This document shows, in pieces, positions 35,901 through 43,468 of a DNA stretch of 64,000 nt; position 1 is the stretch's first letter; every line of letters begins with the position of its first letter. The stretch comes from Marinobacter sp. C7 (GTDB taxonomy: Bacteria; Pseudomonadota; Gammaproteobacteria; Pseudomonadales; Oleiphilaceae). The position numbers and the translations under genes were made by a program. The notes beneath the pieces are model-generated. The model searched no databases. It was not told the DNA's origin and worked only from the letters and a program-made list of their open reading frames with translations. The DNA is taken from positions 1,532,108 to 1,596,107 of the forward strand of contig NZ_JAKQZH010000001.1 of assembly GCF_022343555.1 (NCBI RefSeq). Direction: 5' to 3'.

Positions 35901-36925
35901 AGGCTGAATTGCCGCGGCATCTGCGGATGAATCTTCGGGTCATGGGCGACAAGGGCAAGGTGCTGGCGGAAAGCCGCGAAACCGGCGAGATTCAGTCCCA
36001 GCTGGAGGGCAAGGCGGAAGAGGCGCTGGCCTCGGTTAGCCGCAACAGTAAGCAGGATCAGTCTTCGGGCGAACACACCGATTGGCAGTTCGGTGAACTG
36101 CCTCGTCAGGTCCAGACCGAAAAAGGCGGTATGGAGGTGACGGTTTATCCAGCCCTCGAGGATCTGGGCAAGACGGTCCGACAAATCCGTTGCCTGGACC
36201 GCCTGACCGCGGAAGATACCACGAAAAAGGGTGTGGCCCGACTCATCGTTAACCGTTTTGGCAGCACGTTGAATGAGCTGGATCGGAAATTGCCCCGGTT
36301 CAAGCAGTCCGCGCTGATGTTTGCCCCGGTCGGACAAGCCCGTGTGCTGCTTGATGACCTGCTGCTTGCGACGGTGATCCAGCATTTCCTGGACAAGGAG
36401 ATACCCCGATCACAGGCGGATTTTGACCGCCTGTTCGATGACGGAAGGGGTGATTTCATTCCGGCGCTTGAAGAGGCGGACGAGAGGCTGTTTGAAGCCA
36501 TGAGTGGTTACCAGAAGGTGGCCAAACAGCTCAAGGGCAAGATCAACCTGGCTTTGGCCAACAGCATGGCAGACCTCAAGTTCCAGCTGGAAAACCTGGT
36601 GTATCCGGGCTTCCTGGTGGCAACCCCGCCGGAATGGCTGGCCCGGTTCGGCGTGTACTTCGAGGCATGCCTGCTGCGGCTCGAGAAGATGCCCCGGGAG
36701 ATGGGCAGGGAACGGGAGTTCCTGCATGCCATTGAACCGCTGTGGGCACGGTACGCTGCCAAGCGTGATGAACAGCAGCGCCAGGGTGTCCGCGATCCGG
36801 AGCTGGTCCTGTACCGGTGGATGCTGGAGGAGTTCCGCGTGTCGTTCTTTGCCCAGCAGCTGGGTACCGCGATGACGGTTTCGGTAAAGCGCCTGGACAA
36901 GCAATGGGAGAAAACCCGCGTCTGA
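32990..36925 (+). CDS. hrpA: ATP-dependent RNA helicase HrpA
   Basis: 1311 residues, the usual HrpA length. DEAH-box helicase: motif I GETGSGKTTQIPK (about residue 108), motif II DEAHERS (about 206), motif III TSATI, motif VI QRAGRCGRV (about 405), then the HA2/OB domains and the long HrpA-specific C-terminal region (DUF3418). Start ATG 32990 (MPKTTSDSP) is preferred over the in-frame GTG 32966, neither having a strong ribosome site. HrpA acts in mRNA processing and rescue of stalled ribosomes. The following 104 bp hold small inverted repeats (CCGTTA...TAACGG, CGGGAAAATCCCG) without a T-run. Confidence 0.95.
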   Translation: MPKTTSDSPVSPSPRPDSLAAVKAMMEQLDACNQQEAARIVKTVGRTKGKPGQKDLEKMAGWLERGLEKVRQRQALHKPAAFPESLPVSDRVDDIREAIEQNQVVIIAGETGSGKTTQIPKICMNSGRGIRGLIGHTQPRRIAARSVAARIAEELGEQVGEQIGYQVRFTDQTSEQSRVKVMTDGILLAEIQHDRFLDRYDTLIIDEAHERSLNIDFLLGYLKQLLPKRPDLKVIITSATIEVDRFSEFFDQAPVIEVSGRTYPVDIRYRPLTGDEDDRDQGWTDGVLNALSEIEDHERSEKQPPGDVLVFLPGEREIRSLSKVLRHVDLRHTEVLPLYSRLSNQEQNRVFQSHRGRRIVLSTNVAETSLTVPGIRYVIDTGVARISRYSVRSKIQRLPIEPVSQASANQRAGRCGRVAPGICFRLYDETDFINRPEYTDPEILRTNLASVILQMATSGLGEIRNFPFLEAPDKRQVNDGYKLLEELGAVDDKRRLTRMGRTMAKLPLDPRLARMLVTAAEQGSLAETLVVIAGLSVQDPRERPQDKQQAADQAHAPFNDKESDFATLLNIWKWYEEQRQEMSQNQLKKLCQKTFLSWMRMREWRDIHRQLTLICREQKLAFNKEPASYDPIHKAILAGLLGQVAVKLEKKEYLATRNRKVWIFPGSKVAKSAPKWIVAAEIVETSRVFARMVAAIQPEWIEPLAGHVVRHNYFEPHWEQKRAQVMGYEKVTLYGLDVVPRRRIPYAKVDPVESRNLFIRRALVEGDYRSKAPFIARNREMLDTVENLEKKTRRRDLLVDDEVLFAFYDERLPADIVSGRHFESWWKNLSADELRNLELTEADVLQRPVDAGAAELYPDYLEWEGVRYPLSYEFEPTSERDGVTMQVPLMALKQIPSRRLEWLVPGLLREKCIALVKGLPKALRRNFVPVPDFVDAALANMQPSNAPLTQQLGDELRRMTGVRIDPEAWSEAELPRHLRMNLRVMGDKGKVLAESRETGEIQSQLEGKAEEALASVSRNSKQDQSSGEHTDWQFGELPRQVQTEKGGMEVTVYPALEDLGKTVRQIRCLDRLTAEDTTKKGVARLIVNRFGSTLNELDRKLPRFKQSALMFAPVGQARVLLDDLLLATVIQHFLDKEIPRSQADFDRLFDDGRGDFIPALEEADERLFEAMSGYQKVAKQLKGKINLALANSMADLKFQLENLVYPGFLVATPPEWLARFGVYFEACLLRLEKMPREMGREREFLHAIEPLWARYAAKRDEQQRQGVRDPELVLYRWMLEEFRVSFFAQQLGTAMTVSVKRLDKQWEKTRV

Positions 36926-37029
36926 CGCCGTTAACGAAGGCTAACGGGAAAATCCCGATGACTGTGATAGTATTCCGGACAGTGCATTATTTTTTCATCC
37001 AGTTTTCACTGTCCTGACGTGGGGTTAGC

Positions 37030-38151
37030 GTGATTAAAGCCGTCATTAGCGGAACCGGTCTGTACACACCGCCTGCAACAATTGATAACGATGAGCTGGT
37101 CGAAGCGTTCAACCAGTTCGTTGATCTGTACAACGACGAACATGCAGAGGAAATCGAGCGGGGCGACGTTGCCCCACTGCAGCACTCCTCGTCCGCCTTC
37201 ATTGAGAAGGCGTCCGGTATCAAGCGCCGGCATGTTATCGACAAGGAAGGCATCCTCGACCCGCGTCGGATGACGCCCTACATCCCCGAGCGCGGCAACG
37301 ACCAGAATTCGGTTCAGTGTGATATGGCGGTCGCCGCCTGCAACGAGGCACTGGAGCAGGCGGGTAAGACCGCGGCAGATGTGGATGCGGTTATTGTCGC
37401 CTGTTCGAACATGCAGCGCGCTTATCCTGCTATCTCCATTGAAGTGCAGGAAGCCCTCGGCATTGACGGATTTGCGTACGACATGAACGTGGCCTGCAGT
37501 TCGGCCACCTTTGGCCTTCAGGCTGCGGTCAATTCGGTGGAAAACGGCGCAGCCCGCTCTGTGCTGGTGGTCAGCCCTGAAATCTGCTCCGGTCACCTGA
37601 ATTTCCGCGATCGGGACAGCCATTTCATCTTCGGCGACGCCTGCACTGCCATCCTGGTGGAGCGCGAGGAGAATACCCGGGCCGGGCAGGGCTTCGAGAT
37701 ACTGGGCACCAGTCTGAAGACCAAGTTCTCCAACAATATCCGTAACAACTTCGGTTTCCTGAATCGGGCAGATGAATCCGGCATTGGCAAACCGGACAAG
37801 CTTTTCGTCCAGGAAGGGCGCAAGGTTTTCAAGGAAGTCTCGCCTATGGTGGCCCAGACGATCCAGAACCACCTGCAGGCCCTCGATCTGTCACCGGAGA
37901 ACCTGAGCCGGATGTGGTTGCACCAGGCTAACCTGAACATGAATCAGCTGATCGCCAGAAAGGTACTTGGACGGGACGCGAACGAGGACGAGGCCCCGGT
38001 GATTCTCGATGAATACGCCAACACGAGTTCTGCCGGTTCGATCATCGCTTTCCACAAGCACAAGGACGATCTGCAGTCCGGCGACCTCGGGGTGATCTGC
38101 TCCTTTGGCGCCGGTTACTCCATCGGCAGCGTTGTCGTTCGCCGCCGCTGA
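37030..38151 (+). CDS. Beta-ketoacyl-ACP synthase III-like enzyme
   Basis: 373 residues from GTG 37030. Thiolase fold with catalytic Cys in NVACSSATFG (about residue 156), His in WLHQANLNMN (about 298) and Asn in YANTSSAGS (about 330), the C-H-N triad of FabH enzymes. Residues about 25-95 contain an insert not in housekeeping FabH, as in the larger Pseudomonas PA3286-type synthases that condense medium-chain acyl-CoA with malonyl-ACP. That specific function is inferred. Convergent with the thioesterase gene (9-bp gap). Confidence 0.85.
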   Translation: MIKAVISGTGLYTPPATIDNDELVEAFNQFVDLYNDEHAEEIERGDVAPLQHSSSAFIEKASGIKRRHVIDKEGILDPRRMTPYIPERGNDQNSVQCDMAVAACNEALEQAGKTAADVDAVIVACSNMQRAYPAISIEVQEALGIDGFAYDMNVACSSATFGLQAAVNSVENGAARSVLVVSPEICSGHLNFRDRDSHFIFGDACTAILVEREENTRAGQGFEILGTSLKTKFSNNIRNNFGFLNRADESGIGKPDKLFVQEGRKVFKEVSPMVAQTIQNHLQALDLSPENLSRMWLHQANLNMNQLIARKVLGRDANEDEAPVILDEYANTSSAGSIIAFHKHKDDLQSGDLGVICSFGAGYSIGSVVVRRR

Positions 38152-38160
38152 TCCGAGACT

Positions 38161-38568
38161 CTAGCAGGCTGCCAGATTCCTCAGGGTATCCGGCAGTCTC
38201 GCCGAGGTTCGGGCGGTGCGGTCAAACCACACGACCTTTGCGTAGCCCTCCGAATAGACCTCCCCGGTCGTCGCATCTTTTAATAAATAGTAAGTATCAA
38301 GGCTGGTGTTTCCGGCCTTGTCGGCGTAGGTTTCCACTACGACCGATGCAGGATGGGTCAGTTCTTTCAGAAAGGTGGCACTGGTCTTTATAATGACCGG
38401 CCCGGTGGGCTCTTCCGGGCCTCCGACATTCAGGGATGAGAACCAGGTAATCCGGGCCTCCTCGAAAAAGCGAAAGTAAACTGTATTGTTGGCGTGGCCG
38501 TACGCATCCATGTCGCCCCAGCGCAGGGGCGTTTCCAGGGTGCTGACAAGATTACCCGGTACTGACAT
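38161..38568 (-). CDS. Hot-dog acyl-CoA thioesterase (4HBT family)
   Basis: 135 residues from ATG 38568, with GGAGGAG just upstream; longer in-frame starts have no such site. The active-site segment RWGDMDAYGHANNTVYFRFFEEAR (Asp, His-Ala-Asn-Asn) is the 4-hydroxybenzoyl-CoA thioesterase signature. It hydrolyses acyl-CoA thioesters. Divergent from mlaA across an 88-bp spacer. Confidence 0.88.
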   Translation of the reverse strand: MSVPGNLVSTLETPLRWGDMDAYGHANNTVYFRFFEEARITWFSSLNVGGPEEPTGPVIIKTSATFLKELTHPASVVVETYADKAGNTSLDTYYLLKDATTGEVYSEGYAKVVWFDRTARTSARLPDTLRNLAAC

Positions 38569-38656
38569 CGGACTCCTCCGGAAGAAAAATATAATGACAA
38601 GCGAATAGCGCCGGTATTTTCGACGAAGCGAAACATGATTCACAACCCGAGAGTGT

Positions 38657-39436
38657 ATGATGAAACAATTATTTTCCGGGCGCTGTTCCCTGGTCATGCT
38701 GGTTCTGGCCGTGCTATTGACGGGGCAAGTACAGGCTCAGGCCATGCAGGAGCCTGCGCCGGAGGGCTCTACGCCGGTTGATCCGAAGGATCCGTACGAG
38801 TCCTGGAACCGAAGCGTTTTCACCTTCAACGAGACCATTGATCGGTGGGTCCTGAAGCCGGTCGCCCAAACCTATCGGACGCTTACGCCGGGCGTGGTGG
38901 ACCGGGGTGTCACCAACTTCTTCAATAACCTTACGGAAGTGCGGAACTTCATCAACAGCCTTTTGCAGCTGAAGGGGGAATCGGCAGTCGTTGCCGCCGG
39001 ACGCTTTACCTACAACACAGTCTTCGGCCTGGGCGGTCTTTTCGATGTAGCAACCGCGTTTGAACTGCCGGAGCGGCCGGAAGATTTCGGTCAGACCCTG
39101 GGTTATTGGGGAGTCGGCTCCGGACCCTACCTGATGTTGCCGTTCCTTGGTCCGTCCACGCCCCGGCATTTTGGCGGTCTGGCTACTGATGGCTTTGTCT
39201 TCCCGTCACTGTGGGATGCTGCTGAAAGCCCGGAGGTGTATTACGCGCGGGCCCTGCAGATTGTGGACAAGCGTGCTGACCTCATCCCCGCCGAGGGCTT
39301 TATTTCCGGTGACAGTTACATCTTTGTGCGCAATGCCTTCCTGCAACGCCGCGAATTCCTGATCAATGATGGTAAGGTGACTGAAGATCCGTTCGCCAAT
39401 GGCGACGATGAAGACCTGATGCTCGAGGATTTCTGA
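38657..39436 (+). CDS. mlaA: MlaA/VacJ outer-membrane lipid-asymmetry protein
   Basis: 259 residues. VacJ family blocks: DPYESWNRSVFTFNETIDRWVLKPVA, GVTNFFNNLTEVRNFINSLLQ, FGQTLGYWGVGSGPYLMLPFLGPSTPR. Removes phospholipids from the outer leaflet and passes them to the Mla pathway. The signal peptide (residues about 5-28) ends LTGQVQAQA and has no lipobox Cys, unlike E. coli MlaA, so this copy should be cleaved by signal peptidase I. The C-terminus is strongly acidic (NGDDEDLMLEDF). It precedes the patatin gene by 25 bp. Confidence 0.92.
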   Translation: MMKQLFSGRCSLVMLVLAVLLTGQVQAQAMQEPAPEGSTPVDPKDPYESWNRSVFTFNETIDRWVLKPVAQTYRTLTPGVVDRGVTNFFNNLTEVRNFINSLLQLKGESAVVAAGRFTYNTVFGLGGLFDVATAFELPERPEDFGQTLGYWGVGSGPYLMLPFLGPSTPRHFGGLATDGFVFPSLWDAAESPEVYYARALQIVDKRADLIPAEGFISGDSYIFVRNAFLQRREFLINDGKVTEDPFANGDDEDLMLEDF

Positions 39437-39461
39437 GCCAAAGAGGCGTAGAGGAGGCAAG

Positions 39462-40949
39462 GTGATCAAGGACGCGAGGATTTCGAAGTACCGGAAGATG
39501 CTGGCCGAGGCTCCGAATTACGAAGTCTGGAAAGCCGCCGCCCTGGAGCTGGACTTCCTCGAGGGGAACGCCGAGTGGAAGGAGGAGTTTTACTCTGACC
39601 TTTACCACTATGAGCTGATCTACGATCGTCTGAGCAACCTCAAACAGTACCGCCAGCAGAATGACTTTGAACGGCTCAAAAGGGCTTTACGTGAGGGGCT
39701 GCACCACGATCTCGGTAATATGGGTAACCCCGCTCTTTACACCCGGTCGCGGGTAGGCACCAAACACCTGATCGAGGAGTACATTACCCAGGTCTGTGAG
39801 TCCCTGGATTACCTTTGCGACAACCCGGTGCCCGGTTTTCCGGTGGCGGACAAGCTCCAGTTCTTTCGCGATACGTTGACCAGCTATGGTCGGCCGACCC
39901 TTCTGCTCAGCGGTGGTGCCACCCTGGGCATGTTTCATTTCGGGGTAATCAAGGCTCTGTGGGAGAAGGGCTTGTTGCCGCAGGTGGTCGCCGGTTCCAG
40001 CAGTGGTGCCATCATAGCGGGCATTCTGGGTGTTCATACCGACGCCGAGATTCCGGAGATGCTGGTCCCGGAAAATCACAACCTCAAGGCCTGGAAATGG
40101 CGGGGCCTGCTCAGTGCCATGCGCGGCGACGGTCTGATGGATCAGGATCAGCTCCGGTCCTGCCTGCGTGCCAATATTGGCGAATACACGTTCGAGGAGG
40201 CTTACCAGCGTACCGGTCGGTCGATCAACGTCAGCGTATCGCCCGTCCAGGCGCATCAGAAAGCCCGGCTCCTGTGTGGTTACACGTCACCTTACCTGAT
40301 GGTCTGGAGCGCGGCGCTGGCCAGTGCCGCGGTGCCCGGCATCTTCCCGCCGGTCACGCTGATGAAGAAGGATCTCCAAGGTAATGCCCTGCCTTACATG
40401 CCCAAAGTGCAGTTTGTCGATGGCTCCGTGGTCAGTGATTTGCCGATTGAGCGGCTGATGCATCTGTACGACGTGAATTTTACCATCGTCAGCCAGACCA
40501 ACCCGCACGTGGTTCCGTTCCTCAGCGGCCGGGGCGAGGATGAAAAACTGTCTCTCGCCAGTTTGCCGATGCACCTCCTCAAGTCCGAGATCCAGTTCCA
40601 CGGTCAGGGGGTGTTTGACTATCTGCGCAAACGGTTGCGTCCCGAGCTGCTCCGACAGGTATCGGGGCAGCTGTACACCATCATGGCCCAGCGCTATTCC
40701 GGCGATGTCACCATTGCACCGTCCTACTCGGTGCGGGATTTCAGCCGGATGCTGGCGAACCCCGAGCCGGACTATGTCCGTGAGATGATTCTGGCGGGGG
40801 AGCGGGCCACGTGGCCAAAGATTTCGATGATCCGCTCCCATGCCAGGATCTCAAAAACCCTGGAACGGTGTGTGAGGCGCCTCAAGAAGCAGAACCGGCG
40901 AACCGCGGAACTCCGGCTGATAAGCAATGCCGATTCCAATGCATCCTGA
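39462..40949 (+). CDS. Patatin-like phospholipase with DUF3336 N-terminal domain
   Basis: 495 residues. N-terminal DUF3336-like region (residues about 10-140, YKMLAEAPNYE-type helices, HYELIYDRLSNLKQYRQ), then a patatin domain: oxyanion loop SGGATLGMFHFG (about 150), nucleophile GSSSGAIIAG (about 178) and catalytic Asp in VDGSVVSDLP (about 320). The architecture is that of yeast TGL3/4/5-type lipases and their bacterial relatives. Lipid hydrolase, probably on phospholipid or stored acylglycerol. It follows mlaA, hinting at shared lipid turnover. Confidence 0.88.
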   Translation: MIKDARISKYRKMLAEAPNYEVWKAAALELDFLEGNAEWKEEFYSDLYHYELIYDRLSNLKQYRQQNDFERLKRALREGLHHDLGNMGNPALYTRSRVGTKHLIEEYITQVCESLDYLCDNPVPGFPVADKLQFFRDTLTSYGRPTLLLSGGATLGMFHFGVIKALWEKGLLPQVVAGSSSGAIIAGILGVHTDAEIPEMLVPENHNLKAWKWRGLLSAMRGDGLMDQDQLRSCLRANIGEYTFEEAYQRTGRSINVSVSPVQAHQKARLLCGYTSPYLMVWSAALASAAVPGIFPPVTLMKKDLQGNALPYMPKVQFVDGSVVSDLPIERLMHLYDVNFTIVSQTNPHVVPFLSGRGEDEKLSLASLPMHLLKSEIQFHGQGVFDYLRKRLRPELLRQVSGQLYTIMAQRYSGDVTIAPSYSVRDFSRMLANPEPDYVREMILAGERATWPKISMIRSHARISKTLERCVRRLKKQNRRTAELRLISNADSNAS

Positions 40950-41044
40950 GATGACACGCCGCAGAAACGGGCGCTATCATACCGACATGACAAACCGGGT
41001 AGGTGAAACCGTTACCCGGTGCCTGAGCATCTGACTGGACATCC

Positions 41045-42754
41045 ATGTACTACGATTTCTTCGGGTTCCGGGAACCGCCGTTCTCGATCGCGCCAGATCC
41101 CCGCTATCTGTACCTGAGTGAGCGTCACAAGGAGGCGTTGGCTCACCTGATGTATGGGGTCCAGGGGCAGGGTGGCTTTATCGTGATCACCGGCGAGGTT
41201 GGCACCGGCAAGACCACCGTCAGCCGCTGTTTCATTGAGAATGCCCCGGCACATGTCGACATCGCCCTGATACTTAATCCTCGCTTGTCCGCCCAGGAGT
41301 TATTGTCGGCAATTTGCGACGAGCTTGAGATTCCCCACGAGCCGGGCGCTACCATCAAGCAGTTGGTTGACCTGATCAATCAGGACCTGCTCAGCGCCCA
41401 TGCCGCAGGTCGTCACAAGGTTCTGATGATTGACGAGGCGCAGAATCTTTCAGCCGAAGTGCTGGAACAGCTGCGGCTGCTGACCAACCTTGAGACCGCC
41501 GAGAAGAAACTGCTTCAGATCGTCCTGCTCGGGCAGCCCGAACTGCAGCAGATCCTGTCCCTGCCCGAGTTGCGTCAGCTCAACCAGAGGGTTACGGCGC
41601 GCTATCACCTCGATGCCATCAACCGTGCCGAGCTGCCTGCGTATCTGAAGTATCGCCTCGGGGTCGCCGGGATGCGCGGCGATATCTTCTCCATGGGCGC
41701 TATCAATCGGCTTTACAAAGAAAGCCAGGGCATTCCACGCCTGATCAACCTGATCAGCGACCGGGCCCTGCTGGGGGCCTACGCCGAAGGCGAGCACGAG
41801 ATCACCACGGGTCATATCAAACAGGCCGCAAAGGAGGTCCGGGGTGGCGGCTCCACTCCTGTTACCGCCCGCAAAGGTTCTGGCCGAGGGGCGCAGTACC
41901 TGATGTTGGTCGCTTCTGTTCTGGTTGCGATTATGGGCACGGTCTGGCTGGTGGACCGTTGGCCGCTGGCCAACACGCTCGAACTGGCGTTGGAACCCGA
42001 AAATGGGCTGGGGGGTGCAGTCGAGCGGGAGGCCGAGGCACAGGAGGCGACGGTCGAAGCCTCAGAGGATGCCTCCGACGCCGGACCGCCGGACACCGGG
42101 CCCGCGAGGGAAGCCCTCGCCGCTTTTCAGTTCCATGAGGACCGGGTTGACGCTCCGGGCGCCTTCCGGTTGCTCTTTGGTCTGTGGGGCAAGAGTTACC
42201 GGGCCGCGGATAATCCCATTGCCTGCGACTACGCCCGGACTGTAGGTCTTGGATGCCTTGAACGACAGGGGACGCGCCGCAGCCTCGAGTTCCTGAACCG
42301 CCCTGCCATGCTCCAGCTTCGGAACCAGGCGGGGGAGGTTGGCTATGCGGTGCTGAAATCCCTCAACGGAGACCTCGCGGAGGTCGTGGTCCCCGGTGGC
42401 GAAGCGCGGGAAATGTCCTTTGCCAGCCTGGAAAACTTCTGGTTTGGCGAGTACCGGGTACTGTGGCGTCTGCCGGAGTATATGACCGGTGACAACTTCT
42501 ACGCCTCCGGCAATGGCGAGCAGTTGTGGATTGGCGCCAGAATGATGGAGCTGGCCGACCAGTATACAACCTCCACCTCTGAAAACGGTCGGGTAAAGCG
42601 GATGTCGGCAGAACAACAGGTTCGCTGGTACCAGGAAATCCGGGGGCTGACGGTGGATGGCATTGCCGGTGCCATGACCGTTATCCAGATCAACAACGAT
42701 CTGGGTGCCCCGGGGCCGCGACTGGTTCCCCGCATTTCGAGCAGTAAGGGGTAA
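41045..42754 (+). CDS. gspA: ExeA/GspA-like AAA ATPase with peptidoglycan-binding domain
   Basis: 569 residues. Cytosolic AAA domain beginning MYYDFFGFREPPFSIAPDP, Walker A GEVGTGKTT (about residue 52), Walker B VLMIDEAQNL; a membrane helix (about 281-303, YLMLVASVLVAIMGTVWLVDRW); an acidic Ala/Glu-rich linker; a C39-like fold region (DYARTVGLGCLERQG); and a C-terminal peptidoglycan-binding module (VRWYQEIRGLTVDGIAGAMT). ExeA helps place the type II secretin through peptidoglycan. Here only the GspB-like partner follows and no other gsp gene is near. Confidence 0.9.
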   Translation: MYYDFFGFREPPFSIAPDPRYLYLSERHKEALAHLMYGVQGQGGFIVITGEVGTGKTTVSRCFIENAPAHVDIALILNPRLSAQELLSAICDELEIPHEPGATIKQLVDLINQDLLSAHAAGRHKVLMIDEAQNLSAEVLEQLRLLTNLETAEKKLLQIVLLGQPELQQILSLPELRQLNQRVTARYHLDAINRAELPAYLKYRLGVAGMRGDIFSMGAINRLYKESQGIPRLINLISDRALLGAYAEGEHEITTGHIKQAAKEVRGGGSTPVTARKGSGRGAQYLMLVASVLVAIMGTVWLVDRWPLANTLELALEPENGLGGAVEREAEAQEATVEASEDASDAGPPDTGPAREALAAFQFHEDRVDAPGAFRLLFGLWGKSYRAADNPIACDYARTVGLGCLERQGTRRSLEFLNRPAMLQLRNQAGEVGYAVLKSLNGDLAEVVVPGGEAREMSFASLENFWFGEYRVLWRLPEYMTGDNFYASGNGEQLWIGARMMELADQYTTSTSENGRVKRMSAEQQVRWYQEIRGLTVDGIAGAMTVIQINNDLGAPGPRLVPRISSSKG

Positions 42755-42757
42755 GCA

Positions 42758-43468
42758 GTGTCCTATATCCTCGATGCACTCCGGAAATCCGAAACCGAGC
42801 GCCGTCAGGGCAAAGTTCCCGATCTTGGCCAGCAGGTCCAGCTGATTCATCGGCCCAAGAAAAAGGGGGGGCTTTCTGCGACGGTGTGGGTTGCCCTGGC
42901 GTTACTGGTAAATGCGGCGGTTATTGGGGTGGTGTTCTGGCCGGAACGGGGCCTGGTTGCGGTCCAGACCGGACAGCAGATCCCGTCTCCTGCCAGCAGC
43001 GAAACCCGGGAGGAATCGGATCCCGTCGCGTCTGATATGGCTCCGGAACCGGCGATGGAGGCAACTCCGGATGACCCGGTGGCCGAGACCGGCGACGTCG
43101 AGGACCCGGAACCTCTGTCTGTCCCGACGCCTCAGGTTGTGGAAAAGCCGACCATCATTGTGCCCTCAGTCAGTGCAAGGGATGACGATCCGGTCTTGCC
43201 TGAAACCGAAAGCTCAGGCAGGGTACCGCATCTTGTCGAGTTACCCCTGTCATTCCAGAAGAGCATTCCCGATTTGACCTTTAACAGTCACCTCTATTCG
43301 TCCGACCCGTCGTCAAGCCGGGTAATGATCAATGACAACTATCTTCGTGCCGGAGACCGTTTTGGCGGTCTGACGGTGGAGCGCATCACTGAAGACGGCG
43401 TGGTCCTGAGCAAGCAGGGTCAATCGTTCAGGGTAGGCACCGTCCGTGACTGGGTGAGCCCCCGCTGA
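42758..43468 (+). CDS. gspB: GspB-like general secretion pathway protein
   Basis: 236 residues. N-terminal signature SYILDALRKSETERRQGKVPDL, one membrane helix (about residues 43-62, ATVWVALALLVNAAVIGVVF), a Pro/Glu-rich linker and a C-terminal GspB domain (VPHLVELPLSFQKSIPDLTFNSH, RAGDRFGGLTVERITEDGVVL). It partners ExeA in secretin assembly. 3 bp after gspA; its stop overlaps the start of dinG by one base. Confidence 0.9.
   Translation: MSYILDALRKSETERRQGKVPDLGQQVQLIHRPKKKGGLSATVWVALALLVNAAVIGVVFWPERGLVAVQTGQQIPSPASSETREESDPVASDMAPEPAMEATPDDPVAETGDVEDPEPLSVPTPQVVEKPTIIVPSVSARDDDPVLPETESSGRVPHLVELPLSFQKSIPDLTFNSHLYSSDPSSSRVMINDNYLRAGDRFGGLTVERITEDGVVLSKQGQSFRVGTVRDWVSPR

Noticed and set aside
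34736-36385. 549-codon antisense frame within hrpA
   Set aside because: Shadow of GC-skewed codons; no ribosome site, no recognisable motifs.
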